Source: Hyphomicrobium sp.
GTDB lineage: Bacteria > Pseudomonadota > Alphaproteobacteria > Rhizobiales > Hyphomicrobiaceae
Length of the DNA stretch: 64,000 nt
Direction of reading: 5' to 3'
Assembly (NCBI GenBank): GCA_030148725.1
Contig: JASBSU010000037.1
Span: 1-64,000, forward strand
A program made the position numbers and the translations under genes. Positions 27,348-36,600 of the stretch are shown here, piece after piece. The notes below the pieces were generated by a model, which ran no database searches, was not told where the DNA came from, and saw nothing but the letters and a program-made list of their open reading frames with translations. Each line of letters starts with the position of its first letter. Position 1 is the first letter of the stretch.

Positions 27348-27727
27348 AGCTGGGCGGCGACTTCGATCTCGATCAGCTGATGCAAACCGCGTTCGGTGGC
27401 GGCTGGGAAGGCATCGAGAATGCCGGCAAGACGGCTGCCCTCGCCAATCAGGAGGAAAGCCGCAAGCTGCGCGAGGAAGCGCGGCGTCAGGCGGCGATCA
27501 TCGCCAAGGCATTTTCCGGCAAGGCTGGCCGCGCGGCCCTGCAGTTGCTCGTCGACAAAACGCTGTTGCGCTCTCAGAGCCTCGAGGAGCGCAACGCCAA
27601 GACAGCCGACCAATGCGCAATTCTGGCGTCGCGCCGCGAGGGGCAGCGGGACGTCGTTTTCATGATCCTCGACATGTTGCGCGTCCACAAGGGCGAGGAT
27701 CCTCAACACGGGGGTGTCGACACATGA
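27344..27727 (+). CDS. hypothetical head-module protein
   Basis: 127 aa between portal and scaffold. Confidence 0.6.
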   Translation: MKLGGDFDLDQLMQTAFGGGWEGIENAGKTAALANQEESRKLREEARRQAAIIAKAFSGKAGRAALQLLVDKTLLRSQSLEERNAKTADQCAILASRREGQRDVVFMILDMLRVHKGEDPQHGGVDT

Positions 27728-28599
27728 ACGTCCGGTTCTCGTTCTGGCATAGCGTTCTGATGAACGCCGACGGTGGCGGTGGCGGTGGCGGCGGTGACGG
27801 CGGCGCCGCCCCGAATGCAATCGCGGCGGCTGCAGCTGCGGCGGCCAAGGCAGAAGCGCCGGAGGTCTACCATCCCGAAGGCCTCGCCGACGACTTCAAG
27901 GGTGCCAACGATCGCGAGACGATCGACAAGCTCTACGGTCACGTCAAAGGGCTGCAGACCCCGACGCCGTACGTGCCGGAAGGGCTGGCCGACAACTTCA
28001 AGGGTGCCAACGATCGCGAGACGATCGACAAGCTCTACGCCGATATCAAGGGGCGCCCGGCGCCGCCGGAGAAGGCGAGCGACTACAAGATCGAGCTGTC
28101 GGAAGACTTCACCAAGAAATTCGGCGCGTTCAACGAGAAGGACAACAAGGTTCTCGACGTGCTGCGCGACACCGCGCACGAGCTGAAGCTCGACCAGGCC
28201 ACGTTCAACGCGATTGTGCCGAAGTTCTACGAAAAGCTCGATGCGGCCGGCCTCATCGAAATGTCCGATCCGGCCGCCGAGACGGAAAAGCTCGTCAACG
28301 CGCTGCCGAAAGAGCTGAAAGGTTTGTCGCGCGTCGACAAGCTGACGCGCGTTGCCAAGATGGCGAACGACGCGGGCGCCGGCGTTCAGGCGCTCGAGGC
28401 GAACGGCGTGCTGACCAAGCAGCAGGCGACGCTGCTCGCCGGCCATATCGAAAGCGCTGAAGGCATCGGCTTGGTGACGGCTTTGCTCAGCGCGATCGGC
28501 GAGAAAGGCCTGCAGCCTGGTGCAGGCGGTGGCGGGCAGCAGCTGACCGAGCACGAGCGCGCCATGCGCGCAATGTATCCGACGATGTTCAAGAATTAG
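27724..28599 (+). CDS. capsid scaffolding-like protein with internal tandem repeat
   Basis: Position between portal and capsid; Gly/Ala-rich N-terminus; helical charged C-terminus; two PEGLAD(D/N)FKGANDRETIDKLY units. Confidence 0.65.
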   Translation: MNVRFSFWHSVLMNADGGGGGGGGDGGAAPNAIAAAAAAAAKAEAPEVYHPEGLADDFKGANDRETIDKLYGHVKGLQTPTPYVPEGLADNFKGANDRETIDKLYADIKGRPAPPEKASDYKIELSEDFTKKFGAFNEKDNKVLDVLRDTAHELKLDQATFNAIVPKFYEKLDAAGLIEMSDPAAETEKLVNALPKELKGLSRVDKLTRVAKMANDAGAGVQALEANGVLTKQQATLLAGHIESAEGIGLVTALLSAIGEKGLQPGAGGGGQQLTEHERAMRAMYPTMFKN

Positions 28600-28697
28600 C
28601 GCCGCGGCCGGTGGCCGGGGCCTGACTGTATCAGTGGCGTTTGCGTTCCCTCGCGACCGGGTGGTCGCGCATCAACCGCTCTCGAGGAGAGACCGCA

Positions 28698-29708
28698 ATG
28701 GCCGCTTTGGCAACCAACAACCCGACACTGGAATCTGTCGCAAGTCGTCTCGATCCTGACGGCAAAATCTCCAAGATCGTCGAAATCATGAATACGACCG
28801 AGGAGATCCTCCTCGTGACGCCGTTCATGGAAGGCAATCTGCCCACCGGGCATCGCACGACCGTGCGCACCGGTCTTCCTGATCCGACCTGGCGTAAGCT
28901 CTACGGCGGCGTGCAGCCGACGCGGTCGACCACGACGCAGATCACCGATAACTGCGGCATGCTCGAAGACTACGCGGAAGTCGATAAAGCATTGGCCGAC
29001 CTCAACGGCAACACCGCCGAGTTCCGGCTCAGCGAGGATCGTGCGCATGTCGAGGGCATGGCGCAGAAGCTGGCCCGTACGCTCGTTTACGGGAATGAGG
29101 GATCGACGCCGGAGGCATTTACCGGGCTCGCGCCCCGCTTCAACAATCGCAATCCTTCGATTGCAGCGTCGGGCGACAACGTGCTGGATGGGGCTGGCGC
29201 AGGCTCAGACAACACCTCGGTTTGGCTGATCGTCTTCGGCGAGAGCTCCGTCCACGGCATTTATCCGAAGGGCTCCAAGGCCGGCCTGTCGATGACCGAC
29301 AAAGGTCAGGTGACGATCGAAAACGTAGATGGTCAGGGCGGTCGCATGGAAGGTTACCGCACGCACTACAAGTGGGATGCAGGCCTCAGCGTTCGCGACT
29401 GGCGTTACGTGGTTCGCATCGCGAATATTTCAGTAGGGGCGCTGAAGAAAGACGCTTCATCGGGTGCTGACCTGATCGACCTGATGACCGACGCACTCGA
29501 GCGGGTGCCGTCGCTGTCGGCCGGTCGCCCGGCCTTCCTTGTCAATCGAACCATCCGCAGTTTCCTGCGCCGCCAAATCCGCAACTCCAAGAACGTCAAT
29601 CTGACGATGGATCAGGTGGCAGGCAGGAAGGTGGTGCACTTCGACGAGGTGCCGGTCCTGCGCACCGACGCCATCCTCAACACCGAAGCCGTCGTCCCGA
29701 ACAGCTAA
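28698..29708 (+). CDS. major capsid protein (BPP-1 Bbp17-like)
   Basis: NNPTLESVASRLDPDGKISKIVEIMNTTEEILLVTPFMEGNLPTGHRTTVRTGLPDPTWRKLYGGVQPTRSTTTQITD. Confidence 0.88.
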   Translation: MAALATNNPTLESVASRLDPDGKISKIVEIMNTTEEILLVTPFMEGNLPTGHRTTVRTGLPDPTWRKLYGGVQPTRSTTTQITDNCGMLEDYAEVDKALADLNGNTAEFRLSEDRAHVEGMAQKLARTLVYGNEGSTPEAFTGLAPRFNNRNPSIAASGDNVLDGAGAGSDNTSVWLIVFGESSVHGIYPKGSKAGLSMTDKGQVTIENVDGQGGRMEGYRTHYKWDAGLSVRDWRYVVRIANISVGALKKDASSGADLIDLMTDALERVPSLSAGRPAFLVNRTIRSFLRRQIRNSKNVNLTMDQVAGRKVVHFDEVPVLRTDAILNTEAVVPNS

Positions 29709-29724
29709 CCGAAGCCTGCAGCCG

Positions 29725-29745
29725 GTGGCGCCCTTGGCGCCACCC
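29725..29745 (+). terminator. hairpin directly after the major capsid gene
   Basis: GGTGGCGCC-CTT-GGCGCCACC followed by CTCTTTCCC. Confidence 0.5.
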
Positions 29746-29768
29746 TCTTTCCCATGGGAGAACCGACG

Positions 29769-30185
29769 ATGTATATCGATAAGCGCCTGCAGGTCTCTTC
29801 AGACCAGGCATTGACTGCGTCGGCCGCGTCGACCGACGTCATCGACCTTGGCTCAGACCGCGATATCGGACCGGGCGAGCCAATGTGGCTCGTGGTTGCC
29901 GTCAAGGAAGCGCTCGGCGGAACAACGCCGACGATCAAGGTTGAAATCGAAACCGACGATAACGTGAACTTCTCCTCAGCGGCGAAGATCGCAGCATCGC
30001 CCACCTTCTCAGGCGCGGCTGCGTTCCCCGCTGGCAAGATGGTCGTGATCCCGATGCCGTATGAGAACGAGCGTTATCTGCGCGCCTACTTCACGCTCGG
30101 TGGCACTTCGCCCACGGCAAAAGTCGACGCCTTCTTCACCAATCAGGAGCCTCGCAGCTGGATGGCTGTGCCTGACGCACTCTGA
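29769..30185 (+). CDS. capsid cement protein (BPP-1 Bbp16-like)
   Basis: MYIDKRLQVSSDQALTASAASTDVIDLGSDRDIGPGEPMWLVVAVKEALGGTTPTIKVEIETDDNVNFSSAAK. Confidence 0.8.
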   Translation: MYIDKRLQVSSDQALTASAASTDVIDLGSDRDIGPGEPMWLVVAVKEALGGTTPTIKVEIETDDNVNFSSAAKIAASPTFSGAAAFPAGKMVVIPMPYENERYLRAYFTLGGTSPTAKVDAFFTNQEPRSWMAVPDAL

Positions 30186-30249
30186 TTTCCACGCTGGCGG
30201 CGACATAGCCGCCGGCGTCTGAGCCCGCTACCTCCAAAGGGGACTGCAC

Positions 30250-30471
30250 ATGGCCGAGAAGACCAGCGAGAAAGTCCGCTACCGGGTGCTCAAACCGGTG
30301 TTCGTCAACGACACTTTCATCGACCCGAAAGATCCGAAGGCGGTGGGCATCGAGCGCCGCGGAAAGAACGTTTTTGTCATGGCCCCGCCGGGCCTGGAGG
30401 GCTCGGCGCTCGAGCTGGCCAAAGGCAAAGCCGCCGAGCCTGAGCAGTCAGGCGCCGAAGGCAGCACTTAG
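30250..30471 (+). CDS. hypothetical virion-module protein
   Basis: 73 aa with its own Shine-Dalgarno-like AAAGGGG. Confidence 0.6.
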   Translation: MAEKTSEKVRYRVLKPVFVNDTFIDPKDPKAVGIERRGKNVFVMAPPGLEGSALELAKGKAAEPEQSGAEGST

Positions 30472-30506
30472 CAGTCGGGCACGACCCCTACCCCTCCCCG
30501 CTGCTA

Positions 30507-30541
30507 GCGGCGCCGGCGGCTCACCTTCCCGCCGGCGCCGC
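30507..30541. other. very strong intergenic hairpin
   Basis: GCGGCGCCGGCGG-ctcaccttc-CCGCCGGCGCCGC, perfect 13-bp stem ~20 nt before the next gene. Confidence 0.75.
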
Positions 30542-30561
30542 CCCTGAAAGAGGCAACCGCC

Positions 30562-31173
30562 GTGCTCCTGGATCGCATCGGGCTTATCGACACCGCACTC
30601 GTGCAGATCGGCGCCGAGCCGCTGCAGAGCGAAAGCGCGGCCGGCGCCGACACTCACATCAAGACGTTCGACAGCATCGCGGGTTACTGCCTGTCGGTGA
30701 ACCCCTGGGGCTGGAACACAGTCACGCGCCAGCTTGTGCGTCTCGCCGAACCACCGCCGCGCTACTGGCCCTATCAGTATGAGCGCCCCGCCGACATGCT
30801 CGGTGCGCCGCGCGCCTACTACAACAGCGCCGAACGCCGGGAGGCTTTCACCGACGTCGAGCTGAATGACGGCACCATCCAGACCACCGCCGAGCAGCTG
30901 TGGCTGAAGATGGACAAGCGGTCATCACCCGACACCTGGCCGGCCTATTTCGTGACGCTGATCGACGTGGCGCTGCAGGCGCGTTTCGCCCGCTCCATTC
31001 GCGAAGACAATTCGCTCGCCTCCACGCTCGAGCAGCTGGCGTTCGGCTCGCCGAGTGAGAATCGTCGCGGCGGACTGATGGGCCAGGCGCTGGACATCGA
31101 CGCGCAATCGAAGCCCTCGCCGCGGATCGGCATGGGCCGCGATCCCCTCAACAGCGCGAGGTATGAGGGATGA
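30562..31173 (+). CDS. tail tubular protein A-like (T7 gp11-like)
   Basis: GTG start; LLDRIGLIDTALVQIGAEPLQSES...NPWGWNTVTRQLVRLA...YQYERPADMLGAPRAYYN...; position after the cement gene. Confidence 0.7.
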   Translation: MLLDRIGLIDTALVQIGAEPLQSESAAGADTHIKTFDSIAGYCLSVNPWGWNTVTRQLVRLAEPPPRYWPYQYERPADMLGAPRAYYNSAERREAFTDVELNDGTIQTTAEQLWLKMDKRSSPDTWPAYFVTLIDVALQARFARSIREDNSLASTLEQLAFGSPSENRRGGLMGQALDIDAQSKPSPRIGMGRDPLNSARYEG

Positions 31174-33788
31174 GAAAAGCCACCCTTATGAATGCCGGGA
31201 CGAAGGGCGAGCTCGATCCTCGCCTGTCCGAACGCATCGACCTCACGCACTACTGGAACGGCTTCCGCGTGGCGCTCAACACCACGGTTCGGCAGCTCGG
31301 CGGCTGGCGCCGGCGTCCGGCAACCGTGCTCGCCTCGGGGCTCGACATCATCGCCGCCGGCACCGATCGCCGCATCCGCCGTCGCCTCGAGCCAATCAAC
31401 GTGACCGCCGGCATGGTGACGGTCGCGAATGGGGGCACGGCCGCCAAGCTCGTCGGCCAGGACGCGGCACCCGCCGACGACTTCGTCACCAACTCCGTTT
31501 CCGGCGCCACGTTCGTCATGGCCGAGATCGACCTCGGCGTGGCGACGCCGCTGTGTTTCGTCGACGTCTCTGATTTCAAGTGCGCGACGGCCGCGTTTGA
31601 TGATGCCCTGGCGGTCGAATACTACGACGGCGCCAACTGGCAGCCGTTCGGCGCTCGCCAGAACATCCGCTCGAGCGCACGCCGCACGCGCCGCTTCGGC
31701 TTCCTGCCCGGCGGTCCTGGCGGCACGATGGTCTCGGCGCGCTATGTCCGTTTCGTGCTCTACGGCGCGGCCGGCGCCGGCGCCTTCACGATCTCGCGCG
31801 TGCGCCTTTGGAAAGAAAAGCGCATGCTGTCGCCGGATCGACTGATCGAGTTCGCGCGCGCTGCCGACACCAAGTATGAGCTCGTGCTCACCGATCGCAA
31901 TATCGACGTCTACAAGGATCACCGCTGGGTTGCGGCTATTCCGGTTCCGATCGACGCGCGCCAGGTGCGTCGCGTCACCTGGACGCAATCGCTTGACACC
32001 CTGCACATCTACCACGAAGACATCTGGACGCGCGTCGTGCAGCGCCAGGGTTCCGACGACGAGTGGAACGACACCGGCATCGTGCTGGCCAACGTCCCGG
32101 CCCTGTCGCCGGCGACGGCGTTTGCCGGTGACACGAACGAGGTGCAGCAGGTTTCGCTCGCCGGCATCATCACCGGGCAGAAGTTCGTCCTGTGGATCGA
32201 CGACGAGGTAACGGCGCCGGTGACGTTCTCCGGCACAGGATCGCTCGCCTCTGACGTGACGACGGCGATCGCGGCGCTGCCATCGGTGGCGGCATCGCCG
32301 ACCGTAACGCTCGTCGACGCAGCGTCGCGCACGGTGCAAATCACCTTCGGCGGCACCCTCGGCGCGCGCCGCTGGGCGCCCGTGTATGGCGTCGTGCTTG
32401 CCGATGACGTTCTCGACCCGGCGGTGAAGATCCTACAGCGCGGGATCGACGCCGACGGCGCCTTCGCCTCGATCCGGACGGGCTTTCCCAGCTGCGGCGT
32501 CTTCGAGCAATCGCGGCACCGCATGGCCGGGTTCCGATCGGCACCGCTGAGCGTCGTCACCACGCGCGCCGGCAACCCCTACGATCTGCAGACGACGGCT
32601 ACGCCGATGACCGCGGATCTGGCGTTCATCGACACGCTCGAAAGCGACCAGAACGAGCGCATCTATCGCCTCTACGTCGGCAAGCATACGCAGGCCTTCA
32701 CCGAAAGCGGCGTGTGGTTCTCCGAGGCGCGTACCCTTGATGCTACGCAGCCGCGCAACTGGCGCCTCGCGGCGCGGCCCGGCGTCGATCCGTCGGTGCC
32801 AGTCGTGTTCCTTGACGACGCGACGCTCTACATGCAGTCGGGCGAGCGCAAGCCCGGCCAGGACGACGGGCCGGCGCGCGTGCTGCGCGAGCTGATCCTC
32901 GTGTCAGCTGTCGAAGCGCAGTATGTCGCCGATCCCAAGAACGTGCTGGCGCCGGATCGCATCACCGCGGCGATCGATATGGCGGTGCGTGAACCGCGGC
33001 GCGCCGATGAGCCGGCGCTGGCGATGATCGTCAACGCGGACGGTTCGATCGCGCAGCTAGCGACGCAGCGCGCGCAAGAGGTGGTCGGCTTCTTCGGTTG
33101 GAAAACCGATGGCAAGTTTTCGAGCGTCGGCGTCGACGTCAACGCCAACATGTGGACGATCGTCGAGCGGCAGACCGACGCCGGCGGTGCCGACAAGTAT
33201 CTCGAGCGCTTCGACGACAGCAAGGGCAGCGTGCTCGACGCGGCGATCGTTTATGAGTTCGCGCTGCCGACGTCGACGCTAACCGGCCTCAAGCACATCG
33301 CCGGCAAGGCGAACGTGTGGGCCTATATCGACGGCGATCTCTGGGGTCCGCTGACCGTTTCCAGCGGCGGGGTGTGCGAGCTTCCTGCCGCCGGCGTCGA
33401 CGTTCGCATCGGGCTCATGTCGGAATGGCGCACGGCGCCGATGCCGTTGCGGGACCGGCTGACGGAAAAGCAGCCGTTCAGGCCGCCCGGCCGCATCTAC
33501 GAAATGGGCATCACGGTGCAGTCGACCGGCCCGTTCGATTTGTCGGTGAACGGTGGGCCGGCGCGCGAGGTGCCTGTGACTTACCTCGGCGAAAGCCAGT
33601 ACGACGGCGGCCCGTTTCAAAGCGGGGGCGAGATGGATCTGCCGCTGCTCGATCGGTTGTTCACCGGCACCATCGCCATGCAGAACCTGCGCGGATGGTC
33701 TCGGCATCCAACGTGGGAGTTGTCGCAATCGAAGCCGGCGCCGGTCGAGATCATCGCCGTGCGCACCGAGCTCGCGTTCAGGGGGTGA
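31170..33788 (+). CDS. tail tubular protein B-like / tail knob protein
   Basis: 872 aa; MNAGTKGELDPRLSERIDLTHYWNGFRVALNTTVRQLGGWRRRPAT typical N-terminus; repeated beta-rich segments. Confidence 0.75.
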   Translation: MRKATLMNAGTKGELDPRLSERIDLTHYWNGFRVALNTTVRQLGGWRRRPATVLASGLDIIAAGTDRRIRRRLEPINVTAGMVTVANGGTAAKLVGQDAAPADDFVTNSVSGATFVMAEIDLGVATPLCFVDVSDFKCATAAFDDALAVEYYDGANWQPFGARQNIRSSARRTRRFGFLPGGPGGTMVSARYVRFVLYGAAGAGAFTISRVRLWKEKRMLSPDRLIEFARAADTKYELVLTDRNIDVYKDHRWVAAIPVPIDARQVRRVTWTQSLDTLHIYHEDIWTRVVQRQGSDDEWNDTGIVLANVPALSPATAFAGDTNEVQQVSLAGIITGQKFVLWIDDEVTAPVTFSGTGSLASDVTTAIAALPSVAASPTVTLVDAASRTVQITFGGTLGARRWAPVYGVVLADDVLDPAVKILQRGIDADGAFASIRTGFPSCGVFEQSRHRMAGFRSAPLSVVTTRAGNPYDLQTTATPMTADLAFIDTLESDQNERIYRLYVGKHTQAFTESGVWFSEARTLDATQPRNWRLAARPGVDPSVPVVFLDDATLYMQSGERKPGQDDGPARVLRELILVSAVEAQYVADPKNVLAPDRITAAIDMAVREPRRADEPALAMIVNADGSIAQLATQRAQEVVGFFGWKTDGKFSSVGVDVNANMWTIVERQTDAGGADKYLERFDDSKGSVLDAAIVYEFALPTSTLTGLKHIAGKANVWAYIDGDLWGPLTVSSGGVCELPAAGVDVRIGLMSEWRTAPMPLRDRLTEKQPFRPPGRIYEMGITVQSTGPFDLSVNGGPAREVPVTYLGESQYDGGPFQSGGEMDLPLLDRLFTGTIAMQNLRGWSRHPTWELSQSKPAPVEIIAVRTELAFRG

Positions 33789-33804
33789 TGCCGTGGAAGT
33801 CGCA

Positions 33805-34341
33805 ATGAGCGTCATGGCGTTGTTTGGCAGCGGCAGCGCGGCGGCCGCTGGAGCCTCCGCGGTCGGCGCGTCGGCCATAGGCTCAGCAGCCGCCACGACG
33901 GCGGCAGCGTCCGCCACGGCCGCGTCGTGGGCCGGTATCGGGTCGACGGCGCTTTCGGTACTGCAGGGCGTTATGACCGCCGGCGCGGTGCTCAGCCAGA
34001 TGTCGGGCGGCTCGATCGCCAAGCAGGAATCGCAGCTGCAGGCCGACGCGATCAACCTGCAGTCGCGCGAACAGGCGCTGCGCATCAAGACCGAGGAGCT
34101 GCAGAAGATCGGCGCTAGCCGCGTTGCTTTCGCCGGCTCCGGCGTCTCGCTGGCTTCTGGCGATCCGGTCGAGGATGCGATCAGCAGCCAATCCGATTTC
34201 GAGCAGAGCCTGACGCGAGACAGCGGCGATGTGAAGTCGCAGCAGATCCGCCTCAGCGGCAAAGGCAAGATGATCGGCGCTTACGGCGATGCTGCCAGCA
34301 CGATCGGCAATTATGCCCTCAGCCTGGCGAAGCGGGGTTAG
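33805..34341 (+). CDS. virion core/internal protein
   Basis: Ala/Gly-rich hydrophobic N-terminus, coiled ...IAKQESQLQADAINLQSREQALRIKTEELQKIGASRVAFAGSGVSL..., position as in T7-like ejection modules. Confidence 0.65.
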   Translation: MSVMALFGSGSAAAAGASAVGASAIGSAAATTAAASATAASWAGIGSTALSVLQGVMTAGAVLSQMSGGSIAKQESQLQADAINLQSREQALRIKTEELQKIGASRVAFAGSGVSLASGDPVEDAISSQSDFEQSLTRDSGDVKSQQIRLSGKGKMIGAYGDAASTIGNYALSLAKRG

Positions 34342-34344
34342 CGC

Positions 34345-36600
34345 ATGCCTCCCAATCAGCGCGGCGGCTCTCTCCGCGTCGCCAGCGATCTGGCACAGCA
34401 GGGCCACGTCGAGGGCGTCCCCTCGTCAGGCTTCGGCGACCAGGTCGCCGGCATGTCGCGCCACTTCGCCGGCATCGGCGCGCAAATCGGCCAGATGGCC
34501 GACGTGGCGGCGGCCGAGGAAGGCGAGGCCGAGGGGCGCCGCGCCGGCCTCGATCCCGAGTTTCGTCCGACCAAGTCGCTGACCATTCGCGGCCAGGCCT
34601 ACGACAAGGCGGGCCTGCAGGTCGCCGGCACGCGCATGAAGCAGGGCATGGAGGCGGATCTCGCCGCTGCCTATGACGCGCTCGGCACCGATCCCGCCAA
34701 GCTCAATGCGGAGATCGACAAGAAGGGCCTCGCCTGGCTCAGTGAGGCGCCAGCAGAAGTGCGGCCGGCGCTCGAGCTCGCATTGCGCGGCGCGAAGATC
34801 TCGTACATGCGGCAGGCGGCGCGCGACCAGGTCGAGCGCGTTTTCAACGAGCAGCAAGCCGCGGTGCAGACCGAAATCGGCGACGGCATCAAGACGCTGC
34901 ACCAGCGGGCGTACAACATGGGGCTCGATGCCGAGGCCGATCAGGTGATGGCCGACGGCGTGTCGCTGCTCGATGAGGCGCTGGCGCGAACCGATGTTAC
35001 CGGCAAGCGCCTGGTGCCGCCCGAGACGGCGGCTAAGGTACGCGGCGAAGCGCTCGAAACGATCTCGACCGCTCGGCTGACGGGCGCCTTCGATCGCTTG
35101 AAGACGATCGGCGAGAAAGAAAAATTCATCGGGCAGTTCGAAGACGATTTTGCCAACTCGCGCGGGCTCGCCAAGCAATACGATCTCCCTGGCTTCCAAA
35201 AGGTCTCCGGCCTCCTGCGCGCCGAACTGACGCGCACCAAGACGGAAAGCGCGGTCGCGGTGCGCGCGATCGACGAAGACGTCAAAAGCGTCGTCGGCCT
35301 GCTCAAGAAAGGCGCGGAAGTCCCGGCCGAGCACGTTGCCGGGCTCGATGCGCGCATGGCCGCCGTCGGCGGTGGATCTCCGCAGCTGCAGCAGAGCGTC
35401 GCCGAGGCCAAGGGCCTGTTCAACTATCAGCAGTCCGTGCGTACCATGCCGCCGGCCGAGCTTGGCCGCGTGCTCGAGATGCAGCGCGCGCGCATTGCCA
35501 GCGGCGAAGCGAAGAACCTCGGCTATGCGTCGGCCGAGCTGGATCTCGGCGAGGACCTGCTGCGCAACATGCGCACGCGCCTTAAGGAAGATCCGAACGG
35601 ATGGGCCAACGACGTCGGCCGACTGCGCATCGCACCGCTCGATTTTTCCAGCCCTGAGAACGCGACGGCGACGCTGCGCGCGCGCATCGCCCAGGCCGAA
35701 GAAGTCGGCAACGCCTACGGCCAGCCGCCGCAGTATTTTCGCCCGGATGAGCGGCGCGCGCTGGTGACGATGGCCGGCCAGGGTGGCGCGCAATCGCTCG
35801 CGGTCGCCACGACCATTGCCGGCGTCGGTGGCGATCGCGCGCCGCGCATGCTGGCGGAGCTTATCGCCGAGGCGCCGGCGACGGCGATGCTCGGCGGCCT
35901 GGTCGCCGCGGCCGGCCCGACGTCTGTGGCACGCGATGCCGCCGACGGCTTTGCGTTCCGTCGCGCCGCGAAAGAGGAAAAGGGCGGCGGCATGAAATTC
36001 TATGCGCCGTCGGAAAAGCAGGCGCGCGAGGTTGCCGCGCCGGTGTTCGGGAACGCGCTGTCGGAGATGCCGAAATCGGAGGCGGCGGTGCTCGAGATCG
36101 CGAACGCTGCCTATGAGATCCGCGCGCAGCGTCTGTCCAAGACCGAGTTCGACGAAACGCTATACGGCGAAACGCTGCGCGAAGTCCTGGGCGAGCGTAC
36201 GGTCGGCGGCGAGAAATATGGCGGCATCGTCGAGCAGTCGCGCAGCACCGGCTATTTCTCTTCGGCGTCGCAGAACATCATCATCCCGCCGACGGTCAAG
36301 CAGTCGAAGTGGGACGAGCTGCTGGATACCATCACGCCCGGCGATCTCGATCGCGCCGGCATCGGGCGCCCCGTCGATGGCAACGGCCGCGCCATGCCCG
36401 CGTCGTCGATCCGCACGGGCCTCCTCGTCCCGATCGGCGACGGCCAGTATGCCGTGGCGATGGGTGATCCTTCGGAACCTGGCGGCGAGCGCTGGCTGAT
36501 GACCAACCCGAACCGCGACGAGAAATTCATCCTCGACGTGAAAGCGCTCGAACCGCACCTGCGCAAGCGCCGGCCCGACCTGTTCCTCGGAGGCCAGTGA
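34345..36600 (+). CDS. large internal virion (ejection) protein 1
   Basis: 751 aa, alpha-helical, between core protein and tail fibre. Confidence 0.65.
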   Translation: MPPNQRGGSLRVASDLAQQGHVEGVPSSGFGDQVAGMSRHFAGIGAQIGQMADVAAAEEGEAEGRRAGLDPEFRPTKSLTIRGQAYDKAGLQVAGTRMKQGMEADLAAAYDALGTDPAKLNAEIDKKGLAWLSEAPAEVRPALELALRGAKISYMRQAARDQVERVFNEQQAAVQTEIGDGIKTLHQRAYNMGLDAEADQVMADGVSLLDEALARTDVTGKRLVPPETAAKVRGEALETISTARLTGAFDRLKTIGEKEKFIGQFEDDFANSRGLAKQYDLPGFQKVSGLLRAELTRTKTESAVAVRAIDEDVKSVVGLLKKGAEVPAEHVAGLDARMAAVGGGSPQLQQSVAEAKGLFNYQQSVRTMPPAELGRVLEMQRARIASGEAKNLGYASAELDLGEDLLRNMRTRLKEDPNGWANDVGRLRIAPLDFSSPENATATLRARIAQAEEVGNAYGQPPQYFRPDERRALVTMAGQGGAQSLAVATTIAGVGGDRAPRMLAELIAEAPATAMLGGLVAAAGPTSVARDAADGFAFRRAAKEEKGGGMKFYAPSEKQAREVAAPVFGNALSEMPKSEAAVLEIANAAYEIRAQRLSKTEFDETLYGETLREVLGERTVGGEKYGGIVEQSRSTGYFSSASQNIIIPPTVKQSKWDELLDTITPGDLDRAGIGRPVDGNGRAMPASSIRTGLLVPIGDGQYAVAMGDPSEPGGERWLMTNPNRDEKFILDVKALEPHLRKRRPDLFLGGQ

